NCBI GenBank assembly: GCA_016926805.1
Contig: JAFGNV010000111.1
Coordinates: 1 to 32,249 of the forward strand
Source: Anaerolineae bacterium
GTDB lineage: Bacteria; Chloroflexota; Anaerolineae; 4572-78; J111
Direction of reading: 5' to 3'
Length of the DNA stretch: 32,249 nucleotides
Shown here piece after piece: positions 14,089-28,000 of this stretch. Under the pieces are notes generated by a model. The model was given only the letters and a program-made list of their open reading frames with translations. It did no database searches and had not been told where the DNA came from. The first letter of the stretch is position 1. Each line of letters begins with the position of its first letter. The position numbers were made by a program, and so were the translations under genes.

Positions 14089-16674
14089 CTATCGGGTTAC
14101 GGGCATTATGCGGTAAAGACGACGATAACCGGCCAGGTTGACGTAGACATTTCTGATATAGAGTCGTGATTCCCAAAAAGGGATCGACTCGACGAAGATG
14201 TCCAGATCATCTGATGTTTTGACCCACTCCAACACATTGCCTGGCCCGGCATTATAGGCAACCAGGGCAGCAAAGTGATTATCATCAAAAATCTCCAATT
14301 GCTGCTTGATGTACCAGGCCCCCAGTTTGACATTCTGATAAGGCAACCACAGTTGGGCCGGATCGAAATTGGCAAAACCACCGCGCTCGGCCACATACTC
14401 GCCGGTGGTGGGTATTACCTGCATCAAACCACGGGCGTCGGCCGGGGAATGGGCTGATGGCTCAAAAAGACTCTCTTGACGGATTATGGCCAGGAGCAGG
14501 GTGGGGTCCAGTTGGTAAGCTTCAGCTTCGGCCAAAATAACGTCCTCAAAAAAAATAGGGTAGAACAGACGCTGGATAAAAATAGGGGTATCCTCGGGGA
14601 CCCTGGCCGGAGAGAGAAAAATCAACCGGCCAGCCGTGACAATGCTCAAGCGCCCCAATCCCTGCTCCCGAAAATATAGGGAGAGTTGATACATGGCCAG
14701 GGCATCGTCCCACCAGTGCTCTTTGACGGTTTCAAATTCAAGCAAGGCTTCTTCGCGCAAACCAATGTTGAGCAAAGCCCGACCAAGCTGAAAAGCGGAA
14801 TCGTTTTGAATTTGGCCATTGATGGCCGATAGATTTTCCGTATGGGGCAAATCTAGCCATTGGTTCAACCAAACTTCAGCCTCGGCCTGTTCGGTAGCCA
14901 ATTCTGTCGAGCCGGGTAGCACTAATGAGTCGCCTCCTTCGGCAACCGGGCTATTCAGAAGGTCGCGGGCGCGCAAGCCGTAGTAGTCCAGGGTGCGGCG
15001 GGAAAGTGACGTCAATATCTCATTGGCCTCGTCGTCTCGACCCAGCCGGAGAAGCGTTTTGGCCTGCCAGTAGCTGGCAAAACTAAAAAGGTCGCTATCG
15101 GGATAGTTGTGGGCCAATTCGGCCCAGGTCTCGATGGCCTGGTCATAATTGCCCAGTTTAAAGGAAGCCTGTCCGGCCCAATAAAGGGCGTCGTCGGCGT
15201 AGTCGCTGTGGGGATAGGTTTGCGCCAGGGCAACCAGGCTGGTATGGGCTTCGGCCAGCAAATCGCCGTCCAGTTCCAGGCGAGCCGCCCGCCACAGAGC
15301 TTGGGGGGCCAGGAGGTGATCGGGGTTTTCGGCGGCAAAACGGCGAAAGATTTCTTTGGCTTGACTGATACTGTCCTGGTCAATCAATACATTGCCCATC
15401 TCCAGATGCGCCTGGCCCCAATTGGAACTGGTTGGGTACTCGTCAATCAACTGTTGAAAAAAGGCGAGAGCGTTTGGGTAGCCGCCCAGGATTTGCCAGG
15501 AGCGGGCAGTTAGCCAGATTGCTTCTTCGGCCCGAGGCAGCGGGGTTGACCCGGCCACGGAGGCCGGTGAAGCCGGGGCGGTATTGGAAGGCGTTGCGGT
15601 GGTCGTCAGCGTACCAGTAGAGGTGATGGCGGGTGATGGCGCTGGCTCGGCGGTCAAATAGCGCTCAAAGGCGGCAATGGCCGGCTGGTATGCCCCGGCA
15701 TGATAGTCGACCAAACCGCGCTGAAACTCATCAACCGGCACCCCGGCATTGACCAATTCCACCAGGGCCAGATAACTATCGTAGGCCTCCGGATAGCGGT
15801 TGACGGTTTCCAGGTAGCGTTTGTAAGCTGCGTCGGAGTCTCCCGCCGCCAGATGCGCCTCGCCCGCCAGCCGCAGAATTTTGGCCCGGTAGGTCTTGAT
15901 TTGGGATATAGCAAGGATGGCATCGTACTGGGCTATGGCCGCAGTTGGGTTGTCTTGCGCCAGTTCTGCCTGGGCTATGCCTTCCCGGAGATGAACGTGA
16001 AAGCCGGGTTCGTTGGTAGCATTGATCCCGGCCTGGTAGGCTTCGATGGCGCCAGTGTATGCCCCTGCTTGCAGGGCCAAATCGCCGATGCGCTCGTAGA
16101 TGTACACGTTGAGGGGGTCATCGGGGATGATGACACCGCGGTAAGCGGCCATTGCCTCCAGGGATTGACCGGCCCGTTGGTAGGCCAGCCCCAGATTGAA
16201 CTGGGCGGCGCGGGTCAATTCGTCGCTGGGATATTGTTGGACAAACATTTTAAGCGTGGCGATAGCGGCCTGGGTGTTGCCCAATTCCAGCTCGCTGCGC
16301 CCGCGCCAGTGCAGGGCCAGGCGTTGCTCGTTGGGATCGGCGCCAGGGTCGGCTAATAGCGCCTCAAACTCGCGGCGGGCCGTTTCATAGTCACCGTTGG
16401 TGTAGGCCCGTTGGGCGCGGGCCAGCCGGTCGCTGGGAATAGGGGTTGCGGTGGAAGTAGGGGTATTGGTTGGCGTGGGCAAAGGCGTGGGGGTTGAGGT
16501 TGCCGTGGGGGTCGGCGAGGAAATGGAAGTCGGCGTTGGGGTTAAGGTAGGCGTAGGGGCGGCAGTATCGGTTGGCGAAAAAAGAACAATCGCCCGATTT
16601 TTAGCATCGAGTTGACAGGCAGCCAGGCCAATCAGCGAGAATAACAGGGTTAGCAAAATTCCAGTGCGCCACAT
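14089..16674 (-). CDS. Lipoprotein lytic transglycosylase (SLT/GH23) with TPR-like repeats
   Basis: An 861-residue Slt70-like protein. It should cleave the MurNAc-GlcNAc bond of peptidoglycan, leaving 1,6-anhydro ends. The signal peptide ends in lipobox LAAC (lipidation at C20), then comes a short TP-rich linker (about 35-75). A long TPR-like helical region (about 78-640) shows units such as AAQFNLGLAYQRAGQSLEAM and DALYWAGQASFKLGNYDQAI. The GH23 domain is at about 705-835. Catalytic E734 lies in AIIRQESLFEP, with ARGLMQVIP and AALVAYNAGPGNV as further family motifs. The open frame begins at a TTG (16680), but ATG 16674 is preferred because it gives a clean signal peptide. No ribosome-binding site is visible and the -10 is only 8 bases before the ATG, so the mRNA may be leaderless. 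It sits upstream of the Gln-kinase operon but has a separate promoter. Confidence 0.92.
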   Translation of the reverse strand: MWRTGILLTLLFSLIGLAACQLDAKNRAIVLFSPTDTAAPTPTLTPTPTSISSPTPTATSTPTPLPTPTNTPTSTATPIPSDRLARAQRAYTNGDYETARREFEALLADPGADPNEQRLALHWRGRSELELGNTQAAIATLKMFVQQYPSDELTRAAQFNLGLAYQRAGQSLEAMAAYRGVIIPDDPLNVYIYERIGDLALQAGAYTGAIEAYQAGINATNEPGFHVHLREGIAQAELAQDNPTAAIAQYDAILAISQIKTYRAKILRLAGEAHLAAGDSDAAYKRYLETVNRYPEAYDSYLALVELVNAGVPVDEFQRGLVDYHAGAYQPAIAAFERYLTAEPAPSPAITSTGTLTTTATPSNTAPASPASVAGSTPLPRAEEAIWLTARSWQILGGYPNALAFFQQLIDEYPTSSNWGQAHLEMGNVLIDQDSISQAKEIFRRFAAENPDHLLAPQALWRAARLELDGDLLAEAHTSLVALAQTYPHSDYADDALYWAGQASFKLGNYDQAIETWAELAHNYPDSDLFSFASYWQAKTLLRLGRDDEANEILTSLSRRTLDYYGLRARDLLNSPVAEGGDSLVLPGSTELATEQAEAEVWLNQWLDLPHTENLSAINGQIQNDSAFQLGRALLNIGLREEALLEFETVKEHWWDDALAMYQLSLYFREQGLGRLSIVTAGRLIFLSPARVPEDTPIFIQRLFYPIFFEDVILAEAEAYQLDPTLLLAIIRQESLFEPSAHSPADARGLMQVIPTTGEYVAERGGFANFDPAQLWLPYQNVKLGAWYIKQQLEIFDDNHFAALVAYNAGPGNVLEWVKTSDDLDIFVESIPFWESRLYIRNVYVNLAGYRRLYRIMPVTR

Positions 16675-16682
16675 AAGCAAAT

Positions 16683-16710
16683 ATTATGCCACGGGATGTG
16701 GTTAGCGCAA
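16683..16710 (-). promoter_or_regulatory. Promoter for the lytic transglycosylase gene
   Basis: On the minus strand, TTGCGC (16705-16710) is 16 bases before CATAAT (16683-16688), which follows TGG as an extended -10. The predicted transcription start falls at or next to the ATG at 16674. That fits the missing ribosome-binding site and suggests a leaderless message. Confidence 0.4.
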
Positions 16711-16728
16711 ATAGGTTTGCCGCCATTT

Positions 16729-16757
16729 TTGCGGCTATGTTGCCCGTGTGCTACACT
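16729..16757 (+). promoter_or_regulatory. Promoter for the thioesterase-HAD-small TM operon
   Basis: TTGCGG (16729-16734) is 17 bases before TACACT (16752-16757, 4 of 6 matches), which follows TGC as an extended -10. The start codon at 16790 is about 33 bases downstream of the -10. It is divergent from the transglycosylase promoter in the same 115-base gap. Confidence 0.35.
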
Positions 16758-16789
16758 GGCCATTATCATTCTTCTTCTGGAGACAACTG

Positions 16790-17221
16790 ATGGAGGGCTT
16801 TCGTCACATCTGGCCCATTGAGGTCCGCTTTAGAGATTTGGACGCATTTGGACATGTCAACAATGCGGTGATTTTGACCTACGTGGAAACGGCGCGACTG
16901 CGTTACCTGCTAGATTTAGACCTTCGGCAGCCCGGCGGTGGATGGAACAATATCCCGTTTATTCTGGCCCACCTCAACTGCGATTTCAGAAAGCCGGTCC
17001 ATTACGGTCAAACGGTTGAAGTGGGTTCGCGGACGGTGGAGATAAGACGGTCGAGCCTGAAAATGGAACATCGCGTGGAGGCAGACGGCGAACTGGTTGC
17101 GGAAGGGTACGGCATTATTGTGCATTATGATTATCCCGCCGGTTGCAGCGTGCCCATTTTGCCGGAGCTCCGGGCCAAAATAGAATCGTACGAGCAGGGT
17201 AGGGTCAATCAGGCAACGTAG
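16790..17221 (+). CDS. Acyl-CoA thioesterase, 4HBT/YbgC-like hotdog family
   Basis: A 143-residue single hotdog-fold protein expected to hydrolyse acyl-CoA (or acyl-ACP) thioesters in the cytoplasm. VRFRDLDAFGHVNNAVILTY is the family signature, with D18 as the probable catalytic aspartate. HLNCDFRKPVHYGQTVEVGSR is the second conserved strand region. The frame extends back to GTG 16748, but ATG 16790 is preferred because GGAG (16779-16782) sits 7 bases upstream and the family N-terminus begins here. Its stop overlaps the ribosome-binding site of the HAD gene. Whether it edits or releases acyl chains for the PKS operon 1 kb away is speculation; it is on the other strand. Confidence 0.88.
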   Translation: MEGFRHIWPIEVRFRDLDAFGHVNNAVILTYVETARLRYLLDLDLRQPGGGWNNIPFILAHLNCDFRKPVHYGQTVEVGSRTVEIRRSSLKMEHRVEADGELVAEGYGIIVHYDYPAGCSVPILPELRAKIESYEQGRVNQAT

Positions 17222-17237
17222 GAGGTTTTTTATCGAT

Positions 17238-17951
17238 TTGGCAAAAGCAGATTTTTCCCACATTACCACCATCATTTTCGACATGGATGGCACTCTCATC
17301 CGGCATACCTGGCAATTAAGCGAAATCACCGAGGCCCTTTTTGCCCGCTTTGCCGCCGACCTGGCTCCCCTGACCCAGGCTGAGTTTTTTGAGCGCTTCT
17401 GGCCCAAAGCCAACGATATGTGGTATATGATGGTCGATGGGGTTCTGGATGGTGATACCGCCGCCAAATACAGCTACATCAATACGCTACGCGAACTTGG
17501 ACGCGACCCGTCGCTGGGTGAGGCGATGGCAACTGCCTGGCAGGAGTTGATACTGATCGAGGCCCAGCCTTTTGAAGATGCTTTGGTCGTGTTGGATACG
17601 CTACGCCAAAAATACACCACCGGCATTTTGACCAACGGTTATATCGCCATGCAGCGGGGGAAAATCGACCGGCACAACCTGGCGGCGCATGTGGACTTTA
17701 CCCTGGTCAGCGAGGAGATTGGCTATCACAAACCAGACCGGCGTTCGTTTCTGGAAGCCGTGAAAATGGCCGGGAACGCCAGCCCGGCGCAAACGATCTT
17801 CGTCGGTGATAACCTCGTTACCGACATTCAGGGCGCAATAAGCGCGGGATTGACCCCCATTCTTGTAAACCCTGACAATGAGGTTGCCCCGCCAGATGGT
17901 GTTATCAAAATTCGCCGGTTGAGTGAGTTGTTGACCTTACTGAAGGTGTAG
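17238..17951 (+). CDS. HAD-superfamily phosphatase
   Basis: A 237-residue HAD hydrolase with a helical (C1) cap, most like the YjjG, phosphoglycolate phosphatase or N-acylneuraminate-9-phosphatase groups. Motif I is IIFDMDGTL (nucleophile D15, acid/base D17), motif II ILTNG, motif III lysine in HKPDRRSF, and motif IV FVGDNLVTDIQGA. The substrate is unknown. The first usable standard start is TTG at 17238, but AGGAGG (17220-17225) lies 12 bases away. An in-frame ATC at 17232 has better spacing (6 bases), so the real start is uncertain by two codons. It is 16 bases behind the thioesterase and 3 bases ahead of the small TM gene: one operon. Confidence 0.88.
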   Translation: MAKADFSHITTIIFDMDGTLIRHTWQLSEITEALFARFAADLAPLTQAEFFERFWPKANDMWYMMVDGVLDGDTAAKYSYINTLRELGRDPSLGEAMATAWQELILIEAQPFEDALVVLDTLRQKYTTGILTNGYIAMQRGKIDRHNLAAHVDFTLVSEEIGYHKPDRRSFLEAVKMAGNASPAQTIFVGDNLVTDIQGAISAGLTPILVNPDNEVAPPDGVIKIRRLSELLTLLKV

Positions 17952-17954
17952 AAA

Positions 17955-18125
17955 ATGATGAGTATTTTACTGATTGTTGGCTGTGGCTCTTTGGGGCTGG
18001 TGATGCTGATCGGGTTGATTGTGGGTGTTATTCTGGTGCTAAAAAGCGGCCAGCGCGATGCGGTTTCCCAGGCCCGCGAAGACTGGATTCGGCGACGCAG
18101 CGAGAAAGACGAGCAGGGATGGTAG
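17955..18125 (+). CDS. Small single-TM protein, 56 residues
   Basis: A short gene starting 3 bases after the HAD stop. It begins ATG ATG (17955 or 17958) with GAAGG 8 bases upstream and ends at TAG 18123-18125. It codes for MMSILLIVGCGSLGLVMLIG followed by LIVGVILVLKSGQ and a charged tail ending RRRSEKDEQGW. One TM helix (about 4-29) and a basic/acidic cytoplasmic tail of about 26 residues are clear; Cys10 lies inside the helix. I do not recognise a family. The ribosome-binding site, close spacing and hydrophobic-then-charged pattern argue that it is real. A role as a membrane adaptor is possible but not shown. It converges with the PKS operon with a 13-base gap. Confidence 0.65.
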   Translation: MMSILLIVGCGSLGLVMLIGLIVGVILVLKSGQRDAVSQAREDWIRRRSEKDEQGW

Positions 18126-18138
18126 CCGCTTTGCCCGA

Positions 18139-22046
<3,908 letters not shown>

Positions 22047-22050
<4 letters not shown>

Positions 22051-25000
22051 TGTTTTTTCGACAGGCGCTCCAGCCTGGCGGCCAGGAGTGCTTCCGCTTC
22101 CTCCTCTGAAATCTGTTCGAGTTTGTCCAGAAATTCGAGTTGTTCAGGTTGTGGTTCCGCTGCTACCGGGAGGTCAGGCCCGTTATCCTCAACCGGAATC
22201 CCCATCTGGCCAACCAGGTAAGGGATGAGGTCGGCGATGGAGGGGTAATTCCAAATCAGGGTAGCCGACAGGGTAAGGTGCAGGTCCCGTTCGAGGCGAC
22301 GACGCAACTCCAGGGCCATCAAGGAGTCCACGCCCAGGTTCGACAACGGCATGTGGGGGTCAACCTGAGCCGGAGGCAGCCACACCACCTGGGCTACCTG
22401 CTCCCGAAGATAGGTTTCTAACAAACCGCGCCGCTGCTCGATGGGGGCAGCAACAAGGTTTTGGCGAATAGGGCTGCCGGATGGGGGAATGAGGTCTGTC
22501 GGCGTGCCGCGCAACGCCGACAGCAGCGGCGAATGGATAATGGTTGAGTTGTAACGCACCCCTTCAGACAAGTTGAAAGGAAGAACCCCAACCTGGGCCG
22601 TATTCTGGCGCAGCAACCGCCCCAGCAAGTCCAATCCCTGCCAGGGGGTGATTAGGTCAACGCCGGGCATGGCCGGTTGTTGCGGCTCGTTACTGGGCCG
22701 GGCCGCCAACCCCACCCCGGACCAGATGCTCCAGTTGATACTCAGGGCGGGCAAACCCTGCGCCCGTCGCTGGTGGGCCAGGGCGTCCATAAAAGCGTTG
22801 GCTGCGGCATAGTTTCCCTGGCCCGGCGTTCCCAGCAGGGAAGCCGCCGAAGAAAAGAGCACAAAAAAATCAAGCGATTCGTCAATGGTCAACCGGTGCA
22901 GGTTCCAGGCCCCGTCAATTTTGGGGGCCATGACCCGCTTGAAACGCGCCTGATCCTGATGCAGTAGGATACCGTCATCCAGGAGACCGGCGGCGTGGAT
23001 GATGCCGCGCAGGGGGGGCAGGGTTCGTTTAATCTTTTTCAGCACAGCGTCCACCTGCTCAGGCCGACTGACATCGGCCTGAATTACCTCAATGGTGACT
23101 CCTTGCTTGCGCAGACTGGTCAGCGTTTCCTGCACTGCCGCAGCAGCGCCCCGTCGCCCGACCAAAACCAGATACCTGGCTCCCTGCTGAACCAGCCACT
23201 GGCCCACCGTTAACCCTAAACCACCCAGCCCACCGGTGATAAGGTAGGCGCCGTCCGGTCGAAACTGCGGGCCTGCTCCCCCGGGCCATGCTACCGACAC
23301 GGCCTCATCTTGCATGGAGAGCACAATCTTACCAATATGTTTGGCCTGAGCCATCAACCGGAAGGCGCTGGTCGCCTGCGAAATAGGAAAAGTTTGCCGG
23401 GGCAGGGGCTTGAGGACTCCGGCGGCAACTTGCCGTCCCACTTCATGCAAGAGCGAACTGAATTGCGCGGGACGTTCGCGCATCAGCCGGGCCAGGTCGA
23501 TGGCAAAATACGATAAATTCTTTTGAAAAGGTCCCAGCCCCAGCCGGGAGTTCTGGTAAATGTCACGCTTGCCGATTTCCAAAAAACGCCCGTAAGGAGC
23601 CAGAACGGTAAGGCTGCGGGCCATAGCTTCTCCGGCCAGAGAGTTCAAGACGACATCCACCCCCTGCCCCCCGGTTTCCGCCATCACTTCTTCGGCAAAA
23701 GCCAGGGTGCGCGAGTCAAGCACGTGTTGGATTCCCAGCGAGCGGAGAAATTCCCGTTTTTCCGGGGTACCGGCCGTGGCAAAAATCTCCGCGCCAACCT
23801 GCTGGGCCAATTGCACTGCCGCCAGGCCCACGCCACCCGCGGCGGAATGGATACAGACTCGCTCACCTTCGGCCAGGTGACCGAGACGGCGCAGGGCATA
23901 ATAGGCCGTACTGAAGGCAATGGGGATGGTGGCCGCTTCCTCAAAACTCAGGTGAGCCGATTTGGGAACGACAAAACTAGCTGTGGTGGTAACAAACGAA
24001 CCAAAACTGGACGGTGCCACTGCCATAACCTCGTCGCCGATTTGCGGGCCTTCAACCCCCTCGCCAACGGCTACAATTTTTCCGGCACATTCACCGCCAA
24101 GTTCGAGGGGCGTAGCCGCGGGCGCATCAGGGCGAGCGCCCATAGCGGCCAGCACGTCGAGGAAGTTGAGACCGGCTGCATAAACCTGAATTTCCACTTC
24201 CCCGCGACCGGGTGAGCGACGGCGGCTGGGCCGTAACTTCAAATCAGCCAAAATGCCGGGGGTATCTAGCTCCAGGCGAAAGGCATCATCAAGGGGAAGC
24301 TGCGTCGCCGGTTGATGGCTGCTGGCGAGTTCCGGTGACTCGACTGGAACAGGGCTGGGGGCATAGCGAACCAGCCGGGCCACGTAGCGTTGGTCGTTTC
24401 GCCAGGCAATCTGGTCTTCCCGGCCCGTGGCATATAATTCCTGGAAAAGCGGCTCAATTTCCTGGGGCGCAGGCACCGGGGCAAGGTCCACATTGGCGCA
24501 GCGAAATTCTGGATGCTCGTGGGCGATGACCCGGCCCAGCCCCCAAAGCGGAGCTTGACTGGTGGATACCGCCGTAACATCTGGGCCAATGGCCTGAACG
24601 CCGCGAGTCACCAGCCAGAGTTGAGGCGGGTCGGGCCAGTCGAAATGAGCCAGGGCCTGTACCAGAGACAGCACGCTCTCCCAGCCCAAGGCTTGCGCCG
24701 TATCCGGGGCGATATCGGGGGGAGCCAGATCAAGACTCCATAAATGCACAATGCCCCGTAACGGTGGTTGATCATTCCCGGCCCGGACGTCCACGAGCAA
24801 TTGCTGAAAATCTTCCGGGCGAGTTGGGTCAATGTGATAATGGCCTGGACCCCCAGCCGCATACGTTGACCCCGGCGTCACTGTAATGCACGTTTCACCT
24901 TGTCCGGCCAAAAGAGTCGACAAGACCTGTCCCACCCCACTATCATCGGCAAAGATGAGCCAGGCGCCGGTTGATGAGGCAGTATCCTCTCGCTCCAATT

Positions 25001-28000
25001 TCGACGGTTGCCATTGGATTTGGTACAACCACTCGTCAAGATTCACCAGACCGGCCCGCCGGTCTGCACCCAGGCGCTGGATGGTAAGCCCCTCAACCGA
25101 CAGCCAAACCTGCCCGTTGGCATCAACCAGCGATACATCCCCTTTGACGATACCGGGCATGGACGCTGCCTCTGGTTGGAGCAGGGCGTAACCCCACAAC
25201 TCGGCCTCAGCAGGAAAACGGCCATAGGTTTGCAGGCGGTCCAAGCCCGCAACAACATAGGTCTCTCCTTCTGCCGCCCGGTCATCTGTGTCCGGCAGGG
25301 TAGCCATCAACACCTGAAAGCAGGCATCGATGATAATAGTCAAAGAGCCTTCGTCAGTTGTCGGCATCATTTGTCCGGCTAATCGAATCTGCCCCACGGC
25401 CTCGCCGTCTCGCCGCCAGATTTGATGGATAATCTGAAAATCAGGACCATAGGCAAACCCCCACTGCTGCACCGCACGATAAAACTCTGTTCCCGTGATG
25501 ACATTCTGACTCCTGGCTTGTATTTCCCCTAATTGAATCGGGCCGGGGGGGTCTGTTTGGTTAAAACGGATCGAGCCGCTGACGTGTGAGGTCCAGGATG
25601 TTTTAGGCGAGTCGTCAAGACTGAAAAATTGCCAGGATGCTGTCCCCGGCGTTTCGGCCGTAATGACCAGTTGGCCGGTCTTGGGTTCATGGGCGAGGAG
25701 AAACAATGGTTCTCGAAATTTCACCTGCTCCAGAATAGCGCAGTCGGCGCCAAAAGCTTTTTTCACCGCAGTCAGGCTCATGGCGATGTATGCGGCTGCC
25801 GGTAACAGCACCTTGCCCTGAACCTGATGGCCGGCCAGGTAAGGCGATTGTTCCAGGCCAAGAGTGGTTTCCCAAAAATGAGTCCCGGGATCGATCGCCG
25901 AGGTCTGGTGTCGCCCCAAAAGCCGACGACCGGTACGGCTGCTGACTTCAACCTGGGGACTCTCATCGGGTTCCAGCCAGAAACGTTCTCGCTGCCAGGG
26001 GTAGGCCGGAAGGTGGACGCAGCGTCCGCCGGTAGAGTAAAGTTGCGGCCAATCGACCGGCTGGCCCAGAGTGTACAGGGTACCCAGGGATTCCAGCATT
26101 ACTGCCACTTCCACTCCCCGGCGCATTGAGGGTAACACCATACCCGGACGTCCCGCGTACGCAAGGCCTTCTCTGATGGCGGATGACAAGATAGGATGGG
26201 GGCTGATCTCCAAAAATGTGTCGTAATCTTTTCCAAGCAATCCCTGAATGGCGGCGGAGAAAAGAACCGGTTCCCGCAGGTTCCTAACCCAATAGTCGGC
26301 AGTCAACTCCAGGCCATTGCTGGCCTGCCCGGTGACCGTAGAGTAGATGGATATGCTCGCCGCTTTAGGTTGTATCCCCACCAGGGCCTGGCATAAATCA
26401 TCTCGTAGTAAATCCATCTGAGGGCTATGCGAAGCCACGTCGACCTGCACGGGCCGCTGGAATATCCCCCGGCTTTCCAAAATCGCCCCGATTTCGGCCA
26501 GGGCTGAAGCATCACCCGATAAAACTGTGGCCCGGGGACTGTTGCTCACGGCAATGGCCACCCGATCTTCATAACCGGCCAGATATTCCCGCGCCTGTTC
26601 AACCGAAAGTTCCACCGCCAGCATGGTCCCCTGCCCGCTCACCCGGCGCAAGAGCTGGCTCCGGAGACAGATGACCCGCGCCGCGTCGGTCAGACTCAAC
26701 GCGCCAGCGACATAAGCCGCGGCCACTTCACCCATGCTGTGGCCCACAACTACCGCCGGTTCAAGGCCCCACGAGCGCCACAACTGGGCCAGGGCAATCT
26801 GGATGGCAAAGAGCAAGGGCTGAATCACATCAATTTGCCCAAATTGGGATGTCTCCTCAGCAACGGTTAATTCGTCCAACAGAGACCAATCCAGATACGG
26901 ATGCATTGCCTGGTCGCATTGAGTCAAGGTGGTGCGAAAAACAGGTTCCCGAACTAGAAGTTCTTGTCCCATACCCAACCATTGTCCACCCTGCCCGGGA
27001 AACACAAAGACCAGTGGCCGTGGTTGGGGCGAAGTCCGGGATGATACCTCGGACGGAGGTTTACTTCGCAGGAAAGCTTCTAAACGGGCCGCCAGTTCGG
27101 TTGCCGATTGGCCAACCACGGCCAAGCGGTAAGGATGATGTTGGCGTCGCACGCTGGCAGTATAACAAATATCTGGCAACGCCTCAGGGTTTTGAGACAA
27201 GGTATTCTTTAGAAAATCTGGGTAAATTGTGGCCTGGGCCTGAAGCGCTTCCAGACTATGAGCTGAGAGGGGGAGCAGGTACGCAGATTGCCTGTCGGTC
27301 AGGCTACGTTTTTCTGGCCCGTGCTCGTCGGGTGAGTTTTTTGGCGGCCCTTCCGCCAGCACCACATGCGCATTGGTTCCGCCAAAGCCAAAGGAACTGA
27401 CCCCGGCCAGAGCCGGGCCGACGTGGTCCGGCCATCCAGTCAGGTTTTGTTGGACCCGCAGCAACAGGTCATCAAAGGCAACATGCGGATTTGGCTCTTC
27501 AAAGTGCAGGCTCGGCGGCAGCAGACGATGCTTGAGCGAGAGGGTAACTTTGATTAAACCGGCGATACCGGCGGCGGCTTCCAGGTGGCCAATGTTGGTT
27601 TTCACCGAACCGATGGCGCACGGGGCCTGCGGGTCGCGATCCGGGGCGAGGATTGCGCCCAAGGCCTGCGCTTCGATGGTATCACCCAACAGCGTGCCGG
27701 TGCCGTGGGTTTCGACGTACTGGATGTGAGCGGGCGAAACCCCGCTCCGCTGATAAGCCGCCCGCAGAACGGCCTCCTGAGCCTGCCGGCTGGGGGCCAT
27801 CAAACCATTGGTCCGGCCATCTTGGTTGACCGCACTACCCCGGATGACGGCGTAAATTGGGTCGTTATCAGCCAGCGCCCGGGAGAGTGACTTCAACACA
27901 ACTAACCCCGCGCCCTCGCCACGCACGTAACCATCGGCCCGGGCATCGAAGGTTTTGCAGCGACCATCTGGCGCCATAAGCCCGGCCTTGGTAAAGTTGA

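Noticed and set aside
15700..16356. Plus-strand open frame of 218 residues inside the transglycosylase gene
   Set aside because: Antisense shadow of the TPR-like region with no domain and no start signals.
23523..24215. Plus-strand open frame of 230 residues inside PKS subunit 1
   Set aside because: Antisense to the ER domain; a GC-rich shadow frame without recognisable motifs.
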